From Celeribacter halophilus (lineage in GTDB: Bacteria; Pseudomonadota; Alphaproteobacteria; Rhodobacterales; Rhodobacteraceae), in NCBI RefSeq assembly GCF_900114135.1, contig NZ_FORY01000008.1:62001-126000 (forward strand): a stretch of 64,000 bases of DNA. Reading direction: 5' to 3'. Positions 35,127 to 43,103 of the stretch are shown here, in pieces (the first letter of the stretch is position 1; each line of letters opens with the position of its first letter). The notes under the pieces were generated by a model. The model did no database searches, had not been told where the DNA came from, and saw only the letters and a program-made list of their open reading frames with translations. The position numbers and the translations under genes were made by a program.

Positions 35127-37019
35127 TTAACTCGCCATCAGCAAACGTGTCTCGTGCTTTTTGAGCGTCTTGCGCGCAGAAATATAGTCGTTCATCCCTT
35201 TGGCTGTTGCAAGCTCGGGAAAAAGCGTGAGGATTTCATCGCGCTGCCCGTTCTCCAGACCGGACATGGAGGCCGCCCCCGGTTGGAAGGTCTCTGTCCA
35301 TGCCTCGTTGGAGAGCACAACCTCGTGGTTCTCGCACATGAAATGGATGTAGGAGGTCGCAAGCGGTTTTGCCCGCACGATCCCCGGCAGGCCGACCAAA
35401 TGTTTGGCGGCGGCCAGCACTTCGCGCTCTTCAAAATAGAGCGCCGCGCGGTCAGAGGTGAGCAACACGCGGTGCTGCGGTGAGACGATCAGATCGCGAT
35501 CCGGCAGACCGTTGCCCAAAGCGCCTTTCGCAATCATCACAGGGATCAGGTCTTTCTGACGCTGAAGATCCGCCGCTGAAAGATCCTTGCGCCCGACCCA
35601 TGCGATTTCCTGCGCACCGTTGTCGCGAGTGAAGACGCGATCCCCGACGCAAAGCTGTTCCGCCGCGACCGTGCCATCAGGCGTGGCAATTCCGGTGCCC
35701 GGCGTGAAACAGACGATCTGTTCGACCTCCTCGAATTTGATCCGGCGGGTAACATTCCCGTTTGCGTCAAGAAGCTCGATCACACCGCTTTCGGTAGACG
35801 GATCGCCATTGGTATACACGACGCGGTAGTCGTCATAATCATAGGTGCCGCGCGACAGTTCGATGACATCCTGATCGGTGCCATCCGCATCTTCGCCACC
35901 GGAAATATTGGTGTTGCCCGAGGCCGTCACCACGAACCGGTCACTGCCCTCATCCCCCGACAGACTGTCATTGTCACCATCGGCATAGATCGTATCGTCA
36001 CCCGCACCGCCGGAGATCGTATCATCGCCGGAGCCGCCAGAGATGACATCATCGCCGAGGCCGCCTTCGATCTCGTCCTGACCTTGACCGCCGTAGATGG
36101 TGTCATTGCCTTCGCCGCCATAGATGTCGTCGTCACCATTATCCCCGTAAAGCGTGTCATCGCCTGCTTCACCGTAGATCGTGTCCGCGCCCGCCCCGCC
36201 GTGGATCTCGTCATCGCCGGGGTCCAACTCGGTTTCGTCCACATCGTCAATCACATCACCAGAGAGCGTATAGCCGGAGTTCACCTCCCGCGCGGTCAGC
36301 GTGAAGGTGATCGAGCTTTGGTTTTCAAACGCGGCGGAGAACCATGCGTCCTGATCGGATGCACTATTTGCTTCGGTGCCCGTGGCCACCACGGTGCCGC
36401 CATCGGTCTGCACATCCAGAGACGTGTCCGACGAGGTGCCATAACTGGTGAAGGATGCGGAATCGATGCTGACCTGTTCGCTGCCGCGTTCACTATCAAT
36501 ATCGTTGAACGTGGCCGTCGAGTTGATCGAGATCGGCTCCCCCGTAGCCGCATTGTAAAACTCCATGCGGATGGTGGCGGTTTCGCCCTCCATTTTACCC
36601 TTGTTGTTCCCGTTCAAGAGTATTTCCTGCCCGGAATCTCCAGACAAATCGACCTGCAATCCACTGTCGGATTTGGAAACCAGAACCAGCTTTGCATTGA
36701 CCACAGTGCCGTCATCCAAAGTGGCAACATTGGAATAGGTGGCTTCCGAGTTGGACCAAGGGTTGGACTCAAGATTGCTGCGCGATAGCGTCAAGGCCGA
36801 GGCATCAAGGCCAAGAGTGCCCGTCGAGCTTCCATCATCGCCATAGATCACATCATTGCCGCCACCGGCATAGATGGTGTCGTCATCCGACCCGCCTTTG
36901 ATGGTATCGGCCCCATTGCTCCCATCAATCTGATCGTCACCTGCCTTGCCGTCAATCGAATCCGCACCAGAGGTTCCGCTCAGATTGTCGTCGTCATTTG
37001 TGCCGTTAATATTCGCCAT
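35127..37019 (-). CDS. Secreted RTX calcium-binding protein with C-terminal Hint domain (smaller paralogue)
   Basis: A 630-residue acidic protein without Sec signal. An RTX block of GGxGxDxI-type nonapeptides opens it (about 5-62), a strand-rich region of unknown type follows (about 65-265), a second RTX block lies at about 275-365, and a Hint_2 (hedgehog/intein) domain starts at Cys437 (CFTPGTGIATPDG) with SPQHRVLL and FMCENHEVVLSN as later motifs. RTX proteins usually leave by type I secretion, but no exporter gene is in the window. The final segment, ISARKTLKKHETRLLM, matches the end of the next gene's product. The ATG at 37019 starts the RTX homology; the frame extends 29 codons upstream. 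Function is unknown. Confidence 0.85.
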   Translation of the reverse strand: MANINGTNDDDNLSGTSGADSIDGKAGDDQIDGSNGADTIKGGSDDDTIYAGGGNDVIYGDDGSSTGTLGLDASALTLSRSNLESNPWSNSEATYSNVATLDDGTVVNAKLVLVSKSDSGLQVDLSGDSGQEILLNGNNKGKMEGETATIRMEFYNAATGEPISINSTATFNDIDSERGSEQVSIDSASFTSYGTSSDTSLDVQTDGGTVVATGTEANSASDQDAWFSAAFENQSSITFTLTAREVNSGYTLSGDVIDDVDETELDPGDDEIHGGAGADTIYGEAGDDTLYGDNGDDDIYGGEGNDTIYGGQGQDEIEGGLGDDVISGGSGDDTISGGAGDDTIYADGDNDSLSGDEGSDRFVVTASGNTNISGGEDADGTDQDVIELSRGTYDYDDYRVVYTNGDPSTESGVIELLDANGNVTRRIKFEEVEQIVCFTPGTGIATPDGTVAAEQLCVGDRVFTRDNGAQEIAWVGRKDLSAADLQRQKDLIPVMIAKGALGNGLPDRDLIVSPQHRVLLTSDRAALYFEEREVLAAAKHLVGLPGIVRAKPLATSYIHFMCENHEVVLSNEAWTETFQPGAASMSGLENGQRDEILTLFPELATAKGMNDYISARKTLKKHETRLLMAS

Positions 37020-37506
37020 CTTGTCGTCCCTACAGACCTTCGCCGTGGCGAAGGCGTCTAACAGTGCACCAGAAGGACAAAGGCTAAACATCGGCCTTTG
37101 CATCAACGGATCAAACTGCGTGAAAAACTATACACTCAATGTAGCCGCATTTACCGTCACATCAAAGGGGGAAGAATTCGCAAAGAAACTCACGCATATT
37201 ATTAACATACTGTTTTCAAATGATTTTTAAAAACAAGCAAGAAGATCACAATCGCGACTGCTGTGCATATATGGCAAAATAGTGGCATAAAACCTACAGG
37301 TTTTCGCATTTGCGGAAGGGTTTTCAGTCCTCATTTGAAACAGTTTTTATATTTCGAGCGCATTGGGCTGGATTTAGAAACAGTAATTCATGACGCGGTG
37401 AAGGACAAATTCCGCATCAACCGCCGCAAATCTCAATGAAAAAGTTCGGGCCACCGTGGCAGCCCGAACCTTGATCCATACCTGACACCAGGCACTAGAG
37501 CAGCGG
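37020..37506. other. Intergenic region between the two RTX/Hint genes
   Basis: The 487 bases are AT-rich, especially 37130-37400, with no gene called. The right end holds the terminator of the larger RTX gene; the left end must hold the promoter of the smaller one, but no clear -35/-10 pair stood out. Confidence 0.45.
37436..37470 (-). terminator. Rho-independent terminator of the larger RTX/Hint gene
   Basis: GTTCGGGC (37444-37451) pairs with GCCCGAAC (37462-37469); on the minus strand TTTTTCATTG follows. It lies 37 bases after the stop. Confidence 0.85.
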
Positions 37507-40221
37507 TCAGGAGACCAGCAGTTCGGCCTCGTGTTTGCGCAACACGCGGCGGGCGGCAGAGAAACGACCGCGGGTCGAGACTTCTTCCAGTTCAGGGAAG
37601 AGCGCGAAGAGTTCCTCGCGGGCCTCGTCTCCGATTCCGGAGAGCGTGTAATCGCCCGGCTGGAAACTTTCCGACCAAGTGCCATCGGACAGCACCACTT
37701 CGTGCCTGTCAAACATCACGTGGATATAGGTCACATCGGAGGCCTCGACCACATCGACACCGTCCATACGGGTCAGGTGTTTGGCAGCCACGAGAACTTC
37801 GTGCTCTTCAAAGAGAAGTGCGGCCTTTTCGTTGGAGACCAGCATCCGGTGGTTCGGAGAAACCACCATATCCCGCTCCGGCAGACCAGCCCCAAGAGCG
37901 CCTTGACGGATCAGCACCGGCATCAACTCCCGACGCGCGGCAAGATCGGCACCGGAAAGAGTCTTTTTGCCGATCCAGCGGATTTCCTGAATGCCATTGT
38001 CACGGGTGATGACCCGATCTCCGACGTTCAGAGTTTCCACCGGCACCTCACCTTTCGGCGTGGCGATCAGAGTGCCCGGCGTGAAGCAAGGGATGATCTC
38101 TTCGATATTGGTGTAGTTGATGTTGGCGGACGTGCCGTCAGCCGCATTCTCGAGTATAATCTGGCCATTATAGCCAGCGGCGGCTCCGGTATCCCCATCG
38201 GGGTTCTGCACATGGCTGGTAATAACCCAACCGTCGCTCAGAAGCTCGGACAGGTCGAGCGTATCCCAGTCAACGCCGCCATTGCCACCGTTCACCGTCG
38301 TGTTGTAGATGCCGGAGGTCACATCGGTGAAGGTCACATAGATCGTGTCCTGATCATCGCCGCCGGACAACACATCGTTGTCGCCGCCGCCGTAGATGAT
38401 GTCATCATCCTCACCGCCATCAACGTGATCCGTGCCGGCACCGGCGTAGATCGTATCGTCATCAATGCCGCCATAAATGGTGTCATTGCCGTCACCACCA
38501 TAGATGATGTCGTCATCGTCCTGACCATAGATGGTGTCGTTGCCAGCACCGCCGTAGATGACATCCTTACCATTCTCCGGCTCAAGATCACCCTCGTCGT
38601 CCGGAATGTTCAGACTATCGGGATAGGCCGGATCAAGACCGCCATAGATGGTGTCATTCCCGTCTCCGCCCTCGATTGTATCGGAGCCTTCGCCGCCAAT
38701 GATCGTATCATCGCCAGAACCGCCCAGGATCGTGTCGTCGTCGAGACCACCGTCAAGATAGTCATCGTCTGCGCCACCGTCGATATAATCATTATCGTCG
38801 CCACCATAAATGGTGTCGTCGCCAGCCCCGCCGTAAAGCGTGTCCTTGTCATTGTCGGGATCACTATCCACACCGGTCGAACCATAGCCGCGATCGGGCA
38901 GGCCGGTTTGGCCGCCAATGATCACATCATCGCCGTCACCGCCGTTGATCGTGTCATTGCCATCACCACCGTCGAGGTAGTCATCGCCACCTGCGCCGGA
39001 GATGGTGTCATCGCCCCCCATGCCAAAGAATTCATTGGTGTAGGTGTCGGACGCGCTTGTGCCTTCGTGATCGAAACCTGTGAGCGTATCGTCATATTCG
39101 GAGCCGATCACCCCGTCGATACCGCCCGTTATGGTGTCGTTCTCTGCGTCACCGCCGGACAGGGTCGATATGGACAGGTCAACATTCACCGCAGCATCCG
39201 ACGCGGAATAGTCGATGTTGTCCTGACCTGCGCCGCCCTCAAATGTGTCTGCACCCTCGCCGCCGATGAACGTATCATCACCTTCACCACCGGAAAGCGT
39301 GTTGCTGCCGCCGCTGCCTTGCAACGTGTCGTCGCCCGCACCGCCGTAGATCGTATCGTCGCCACCGGCCCCGTCGATCGTATCGTCACCATCATTGCCG
39401 TAGATCACATCATCCCCGTTGGTGATCTGGTCACCATCGGCATCTGTGTATCCGAGCATCATGTCTTCGCCGTCGTCGGTTCCGTCGACTACGCCATCGC
39501 TGGCGTCGAGTTCAGGATCGTCAAACACAGCGACATAGGCGATTTCACCATCGAAAAACCGGTCATATGACCCGTCATTGTATTCACGCGCGCCGAAAGT
39601 GAAGCTTTCGTCATCATTGTCGCCGATGTCCATATTGAGACCGGCGCTGTCAAAGGTTTCTTCAAACGTATCGCCCGTGCTCAGGTTCTCGACGATAAAG
39701 CTGCCCTCACCGTCCTCATCCCAGGAATAGGACACACGCACTTCGTCGCCTTCGGAGAAGAAATCTTCATCCGTGGACAGTTGCACGGAATCCGAGTCGG
39801 AGATGTGGTTGACCACGACGCTACCATCCTTGGTCACTTCGATATTGAAGTAGCCTTCGGAATTCCGGTCACAATATTCACCGCGATTTACAATAGTGTC
39901 GGGAGACGAACCGACGTGACAGTCTTGCGTAAACTGAACCTGAATGGTGCCCTCGGAGAGGTCAAAAGGCGCATCCGTCGTGGCGTTGGTCGACACGTCG
40001 AAATAATCACCTTTACCATCCAGTTGCAGCGCCCCGTCATCGACATGGGCATTGCCGTGGAAATGGCCGTTCTGCGCAATCCCGTCAGAGAGCCCTGTGT
40101 CCTCATTGCTCGCACCGCTGGAGAACTCCCAAAGACCGATCAGATTCTCGGCCAGAGAGTCATTGAAATCCGGATCATCCGTCGTTGTTGTCCCGCCGTG
40201 GCACTTCCACCAATGTGTCAT
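37507..40221 (-). CDS. Large secreted RTX protein with LamG-like N-terminus and C-terminal Hint domain
   Basis: A 904-residue acidic protein. Residues about 20-250 look like a concanavalin/LamG-type lectin jelly roll (LIGLWEFSSG, LQLDGKGDYFDV, FFDGEIAYVAVFDD). About 265-650 is a long run of RTX nonapeptides (GGxGxDxIyG). The Hint_2 domain begins at Cys712 (CFTPGTLIATPKG) with SPNHRMLV and MFDRHEVVLSDG, and the end FSAARRVLRKHEAELLVS is shared with the neighbouring paralogue. No Sec signal is visible. GGAGAGAG precedes the ATG. Such proteins probably bind Ca2+ outside the cell and sugars through the lectin part; whether the Hint domain cuts or splices itself here is untested. Confidence 0.86.
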   Translation of the reverse strand: MTHWWKCHGGTTTTDDPDFNDSLAENLIGLWEFSSGASNEDTGLSDGIAQNGHFHGNAHVDDGALQLDGKGDYFDVSTNATTDAPFDLSEGTIQVQFTQDCHVGSSPDTIVNRGEYCDRNSEGYFNIEVTKDGSVVVNHISDSDSVQLSTDEDFFSEGDEVRVSYSWDEDGEGSFIVENLSTGDTFEETFDSAGLNMDIGDNDDESFTFGAREYNDGSYDRFFDGEIAYVAVFDDPELDASDGVVDGTDDGEDMMLGYTDADGDQITNGDDVIYGNDGDDTIDGAGGDDTIYGGAGDDTLQGSGGSNTLSGGEGDDTFIGGEGADTFEGGAGQDNIDYSASDAAVNVDLSISTLSGGDAENDTITGGIDGVIGSEYDDTLTGFDHEGTSASDTYTNEFFGMGGDDTISGAGGDDYLDGGDGNDTINGGDGDDVIIGGQTGLPDRGYGSTGVDSDPDNDKDTLYGGAGDDTIYGGDDNDYIDGGADDDYLDGGLDDDTILGGSGDDTIIGGEGSDTIEGGDGNDTIYGGLDPAYPDSLNIPDDEGDLEPENGKDVIYGGAGNDTIYGQDDDDIIYGGDGNDTIYGGIDDDTIYAGAGTDHVDGGEDDDIIYGGGDNDVLSGGDDQDTIYVTFTDVTSGIYNTTVNGGNGGVDWDTLDLSELLSDGWVITSHVQNPDGDTGAAAGYNGQIILENAADGTSANINYTNIEEIIPCFTPGTLIATPKGEVPVETLNVGDRVITRDNGIQEIRWIGKKTLSGADLAARRELMPVLIRQGALGAGLPERDMVVSPNHRMLVSNEKAALLFEEHEVLVAAKHLTRMDGVDVVEASDVTYIHVMFDRHEVVLSDGTWSESFQPGDYTLSGIGDEAREELFALFPELEEVSTRGRFSAARRVLRKHEAELLVS

Positions 40222-40675
40222 CGTCTCTCTCCATCACACTGCCGCTCGGGCAGACAAAACTAAAAAATCAATCCTCAAGACTTCGCGAGAAATCCGCGAA
40301 AGACACGTCTCTTGGACCAACAGCACGCGCAAAGCGTTGTCAGGGAAAGGCAGATACAGCTTGAGAGCCGATTGGCGCGGCAGTCGCACCAAAACGCAGC
40401 AGCAGGTCGATTAACGACCACTTCACCACAATCGAACACGCAAACTTAGTCCCCCCGGACCTCATCACGCGGCCGCCCCCGTGGCCTTTTGCCCCCCAGT
40501 TGGGCCCTTTATGGATAAGTCAAAAATGCGGCCTTGCAACAGGAAAAAAGGCGGAAATGTGTTCAAAAATGACAAGCGAGACCTATACGGGCACAAAAAT
40601 GACAAATTTATTTTTCGATAAAAATTATCGAAACGGACGTTGAGGGGGAAGGTATTAATTATAAAATTCAATGCG

Positions 40676-40690
40676 TTAAGATAAAATTAA
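40676..40690. promoter_or_regulatory. Perfect CtrA-type box TTAA-N7-TTAA
   Basis: TTAA (40676-40679), GATAAAA, TTAA (40687-40690) has the exact CtrA half-site spacing. It lies 455 bases upstream of the larger RTX gene, far for a simple promoter, in AT-rich DNA where chance matches are likelier. Confidence 0.35.
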
Positions 40691-40696
40691 TCAACA

Positions 40697-40748
40697 TAAA
40701 AAGCATCTTCCCCAAAGCGACAAGTTTCCGTGGGGGCAAGGAGATGCT
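40697..40748 (-). terminator. Possible terminator of the tRNA-Leu transcript
   Basis: On the minus strand AGCATCT (40742-40748) pairs with AGATGCT (40702-40708), with further C/G pairing inside, and TTTTTATG follows. It is about 175 bases after the tRNA 3' end, so the transcript would have a long trailer. Confidence 0.45.
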
Positions 40749-40924
40749 GCATGCGCAAAATAAAGGCGGGTTTTCACATCAGGAACCAATCCTGCGCAAA
40801 CCGTAGAATCTTAGCCATTTTGCGAACAATCGAGACGTGACAACACGGGAACCACGCGAATCAACGCGCCCTAAAGCACGCTCTCACGACCGGATCAGCG
40901 GCCTCTTTGTCATTTCAATTGGAA

Positions 40925-41011
40925 TGGTACCCGTGGCCGGACTCGAACCGGCAAGCCTGTTACAGCGGGGGATTTTGAATCCCCTGTGTCTACCAATTCC
41001 ACCACACGGGC
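40925..41011 (-). tRNA. tRNA-Leu (anticodon CAA)
   Basis: Read on the minus strand the 87 bases fold into a type II tRNA: acceptor GCCCGTG with CACGGGT (one G-U), anticodon stem GGGGA/TCCCC with loop TTCAAAA giving anticodon CAA for UUG codons, a long variable arm (GCTGTAACAGGC), T arm GCCGG-TTCGAGT-CCGGC, discriminator A and an encoded CCA. The variable arm and anticodon both indicate leucine. Confidence 0.96.
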
Positions 41012-41221
41012 AGAGCGCCTAAGTCTGGCGCAGTAAAAGGCGTTTACCCAAGCCTGCGGGCGGCGTCCAGAGGGTTCTGCGTAGTTTTCCTAAAAAAATG
41101 CTTATGATTTCGCCTCGCCCAAAAGCCACTTGGAGGAAAACCGGGACCAAGCCTGTGCCTATGCTTGACCCCGACCGAGGAATAAGGCCTAAAGAGGCCG
41201 AGAAAGACCACAGGGGCAGGT

Positions 41222-41800
41222 ATGATCAGACGACTTTACAACTGGACCATGTCCCTCGCCAACAGCCCGCATGCCCTTTGGGCGCTGGCTCTTGTGGCCT
41301 TTATCGAAAGCTCGGTCTTTCCGATCCCGCCGGACATCCTGATGATCCCCTTGATCGTGGCGCGTCCGCGTGACGCGTTCAAGATTGCGGGCATTGCAAC
41401 TGTGGCCTCGGTCGCGGGCGGGATGCTGGGCTACTGGATCGGTTACGGAGCTTTTGAAACCATCGGGCGACCAGTGCTGGAATTCTACGGCAAGGACGCC
41501 TATTTCGACGAGTTCGCTGTAAAATATAATGAATGGGGCGCTTGGGCCGTGCTGATTGCGGGTGTGACCCCCTTCCCCTACAAGGTCATCACCATCCTGT
41601 CGGGCACCACGGGCCTGTCGCTTCCGGTCTTTATAGTGGCCTCGATCACGGCGCGCGCGCTGCGCTTTTTCGTCGTCGCGACATTGTTGTGGAAATTCGG
41701 CGATCCGATCCGCGACTTTATCGAGCGCCGTCTCGGCCTTGTCTTTACTCTGTTTGTCGTCATCCTGCTGGGCGGCTTTTATGCCGTGAAATACCTATGA
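41222..41800 (+). CDS. YqaA/DedA-like VTT-domain membrane protein
   Basis: A 192-residue inner-membrane protein of the YqaA branch of the DedA/VTT family. It has the re-entrant-loop motif FIESSVFPIPPDILMIPL near residue 30 and the second conserved loop AGVTPFPYKVITILSGTTGLS near 120, plus about four hydrophobic segments. DedA relatives act in lipid-carrier flipping and membrane homeostasis; YqaA itself is uncharacterised. AGGGGCAGG precedes the ATG. Its stop overlaps the start of dsbB by four bases (ATGA), so both are made together. Confidence 0.86.
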   Translation: MIRRLYNWTMSLANSPHALWALALVAFIESSVFPIPPDILMIPLIVARPRDAFKIAGIATVASVAGGMLGYWIGYGAFETIGRPVLEFYGKDAYFDEFAVKYNEWGAWAVLIAGVTPFPYKVITILSGTTGLSLPVFIVASITARALRFFVVATLLWKFGDPIRDFIERRLGLVFTLFVVILLGGFYAVKYL

Positions 41801-42300
41801 GAAAACCTATCTCCGAATTCGCATCCCTTCAACCCGCATTGGCCGCCGCAGTCGGGTCTCTGGCCATTCTTCTGGGCGCTTTCATCTTTCAGGCGGCTGG
41901 ATTTGCACCCTGCCCAATGTGCCTATGGCAGCGCTGGCCACATGCGATTGCGATTGTGATCGGGCTTTTGTTCTTTCTGATGCGGCTGCGCCCTCTGGCG
42001 CTTCTGGGCCTGTTCACCATGCTGGTTTCTGCCGCGCTTGGACTATATCACGCCGGTGTCGAACAGAAATGGTGGCCGGGGCCCAGTTCCTGCACGGGAA
42101 CCGGAGACGCCTTGTCCGGCCTGTCGGGCGCGGATCTTTTGCCCGGTGGCGCGGGAGATGCGGGACTGGTGCTTTGCGACGAGATCGTTTGGGACACATG
42201 GGGTCTCGGGATCACCATGGCGGGCTGGAATTTCCTGTTCTCGCTGGTTTTCGCTGCCCTCTGGTTCATTGCATGGAAAAAGCTCGCAAAACGGGCTTGA
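41797..42300 (+). CDS. dsbB: Disulfide bond formation protein B
   Basis: A 167-residue inner-membrane protein with four helices. Cys39 and Cys42 form the CxxC in PCPMCLWQRWPH, and Cys99 (SSCTG) with Cys127 (LVLCDE) form the second periplasmic pair; together they pass electrons from DsbA to quinone. Trp43-Gln44-Arg45 after the CxxC is the usual quinone-site signature. The start ATG overlaps the yqaA stop; the longer open frame upstream is an out-of-frame reading of yqaA. A small basic gene follows after 31 bases. Confidence 0.92.
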   Translation: MRKPISEFASLQPALAAAVGSLAILLGAFIFQAAGFAPCPMCLWQRWPHAIAIVIGLLFFLMRLRPLALLGLFTMLVSAALGLYHAGVEQKWWPGPSSCTGTGDALSGLSGADLLPGGAGDAGLVLCDEIVWDTWGLGITMAGWNFLFSLVFAALWFIAWKKLAKRA

Positions 42301-42331
42301 GATCGGGGAAAAAACATCCCATCTTTTCCTT

Positions 42332-42517
42332 ATGACAGGTCGAAAGAACAAAACCGTTGTTCCCTTCCCCGCTGCGCGCCGCAAACGCAAGCGCCTTGGC
42401 GGCGTGATGGCTGATGCCCGCGCAGAGGCGCTGCGTCAGCGTTTTGCCAAAGTGTCGAATGACGCCCAGACGGGAAACGCCATGACCCCGCTCAAAAAGC
42501 TGCTGAAGCGGTTCTGA
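42332..42517 (+). CDS. Small basic hypothetical protein
   Basis: A 61-residue protein rich in Lys and Arg (starts MTGRKNKTVVPFPAARRKRK, ends TPLKKLLKRF). No family is recognised. The N-terminal basic run followed by an amphipathic stretch (about 27-45) suggests nucleic-acid or ribosome contact, but this is a guess from composition. It lies 31 bases after dsbB in the same direction and its open frame continues out of phase into dsbB, so only the ATG at 42332 is sensible. Its codon use resembles neighbouring genes. Confidence 0.6.
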   Translation: MTGRKNKTVVPFPAARRKRKRLGGVMADARAEALRQRFAKVSNDAQTGNAMTPLKKLLKRF

Positions 42518-42584
42518 GCCGCTGCCCGTTCATCCTTGCACCACCCTCATCGTGCGCGACGGTCGGCAAAGCGCTCGACGTGCC

Positions 42585-42872
42585 TCAATGCACGGTAAAC
42601 TCTCCCACACAATTGCGCCATTCTCCCGGTGCGATCATCTTGCGATGTGAAAACCGCACATGGTGCAGCGGGCCTTCGATATTCTCCTGCCAGAACTCGA
42701 TAAATTTGAAGAGCTTCGGGTAGTCCGGCGCAAGATCGAATAGCTGCCACGAGAAACTGTTCAAAACGTTCTTGTAATCCGGCATCCGGTAGATGAACTC
42801 CGCAAAAGTCAGCCCGTAGCCGGACAGCATCATTTCCGTTTCGCTCATCTCCTGAGACGTGATGTGAGTCAT
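42585..42872 (-). CDS. Usg family protein
   Basis: A 95-residue protein of the Usg family (PF06233), known in alphaproteobacteria, often near tryptophan genes, with no assigned function. Family features here are MLSGYGLTFAEFIYRMPDY, SFSWQLFDLAPDYPKL and EFWQENIEGPLHHVRFSH. AGGAGG stands eight bases before the ATG at 42872, which also begins the family similarity; the frame upstream to 43022 is not used. Here it neighbours gyrA, divergently, rather than trp genes. A TTGACA element (minus strand, about 42951-42956) lies upstream. Confidence 0.85.
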   Translation of the reverse strand: MTHITSQEMSETEMMLSGYGLTFAEFIYRMPDYKNVLNSFSWQLFDLAPDYPKLFKFIEFWQENIEGPLHHVRFSHRKMIAPGEWRNCVGEFTVH

Positions 42873-43103
42873 ATCTGTTACCTCCTGTTGGTCCTGTGAT
42901 TTGGTCCTATTGTGCCTCCCATAAGAAAACTCTGCCTCAAAATGGTTAACTGTCAATAAAAACAATATGTTGTCACTCATGCGGCCCGGCTGCCAGAACG
43001 AATGAACATCCCCCCATTGCACCCCATATCCGGTATGGGGTAGAGTGTGTCACAACGAGATACGGGGCCAATCCCCGTCACACAAAGACAACAGGCGGAC
43101 AAC

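Larger units (their letters stand above)
40222..40924. other. AT-rich non-coding region between tRNA-Leu and the RTX/Hint gene
   Basis: The 703 bases carry only short frames without support. The core (about 40540-40700) is strongly AT-rich and holds a perfect 9-bp dyad TTTCGATAA/TTATCGAAA (40613-40633), two copies of CAAAAATGACAA (starting about 40564 and 40593), and TTAA-N7-TTAA (40676-40690). A minus-strand hairpin lies at 40702-40748. Confidence 0.55.

Noticed and set aside
37531-39570. 679-codon open frame on the plus strand
   Set aside because: It is the antisense of the RTX repeat region of the larger RTX gene; repeated GA/TC-rich codons keep the opposite frame open. No binding site and a monotonous product.
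35127-40221. Tandem DNA repeats in the RTX genes as a possible CRISPR or satellite
   Set aside because: Periodicity of about 27 bases is the coding of calcium-binding nonapeptides; units vary and there are no spacers.
40465-40671. 68-codon frame on the minus strand in the AT-rich region
   Set aside because: No binding site, no recognisable family, and it covers the dyad and repeats, so regulatory DNA is the better reading.
40222-41011. tRNA-Leu plus AT-rich flank as an integration site of a mobile element
   Set aside because: No integrase and no second copy of the tRNA 3' end was seen; RTX genes alone do not prove an island.
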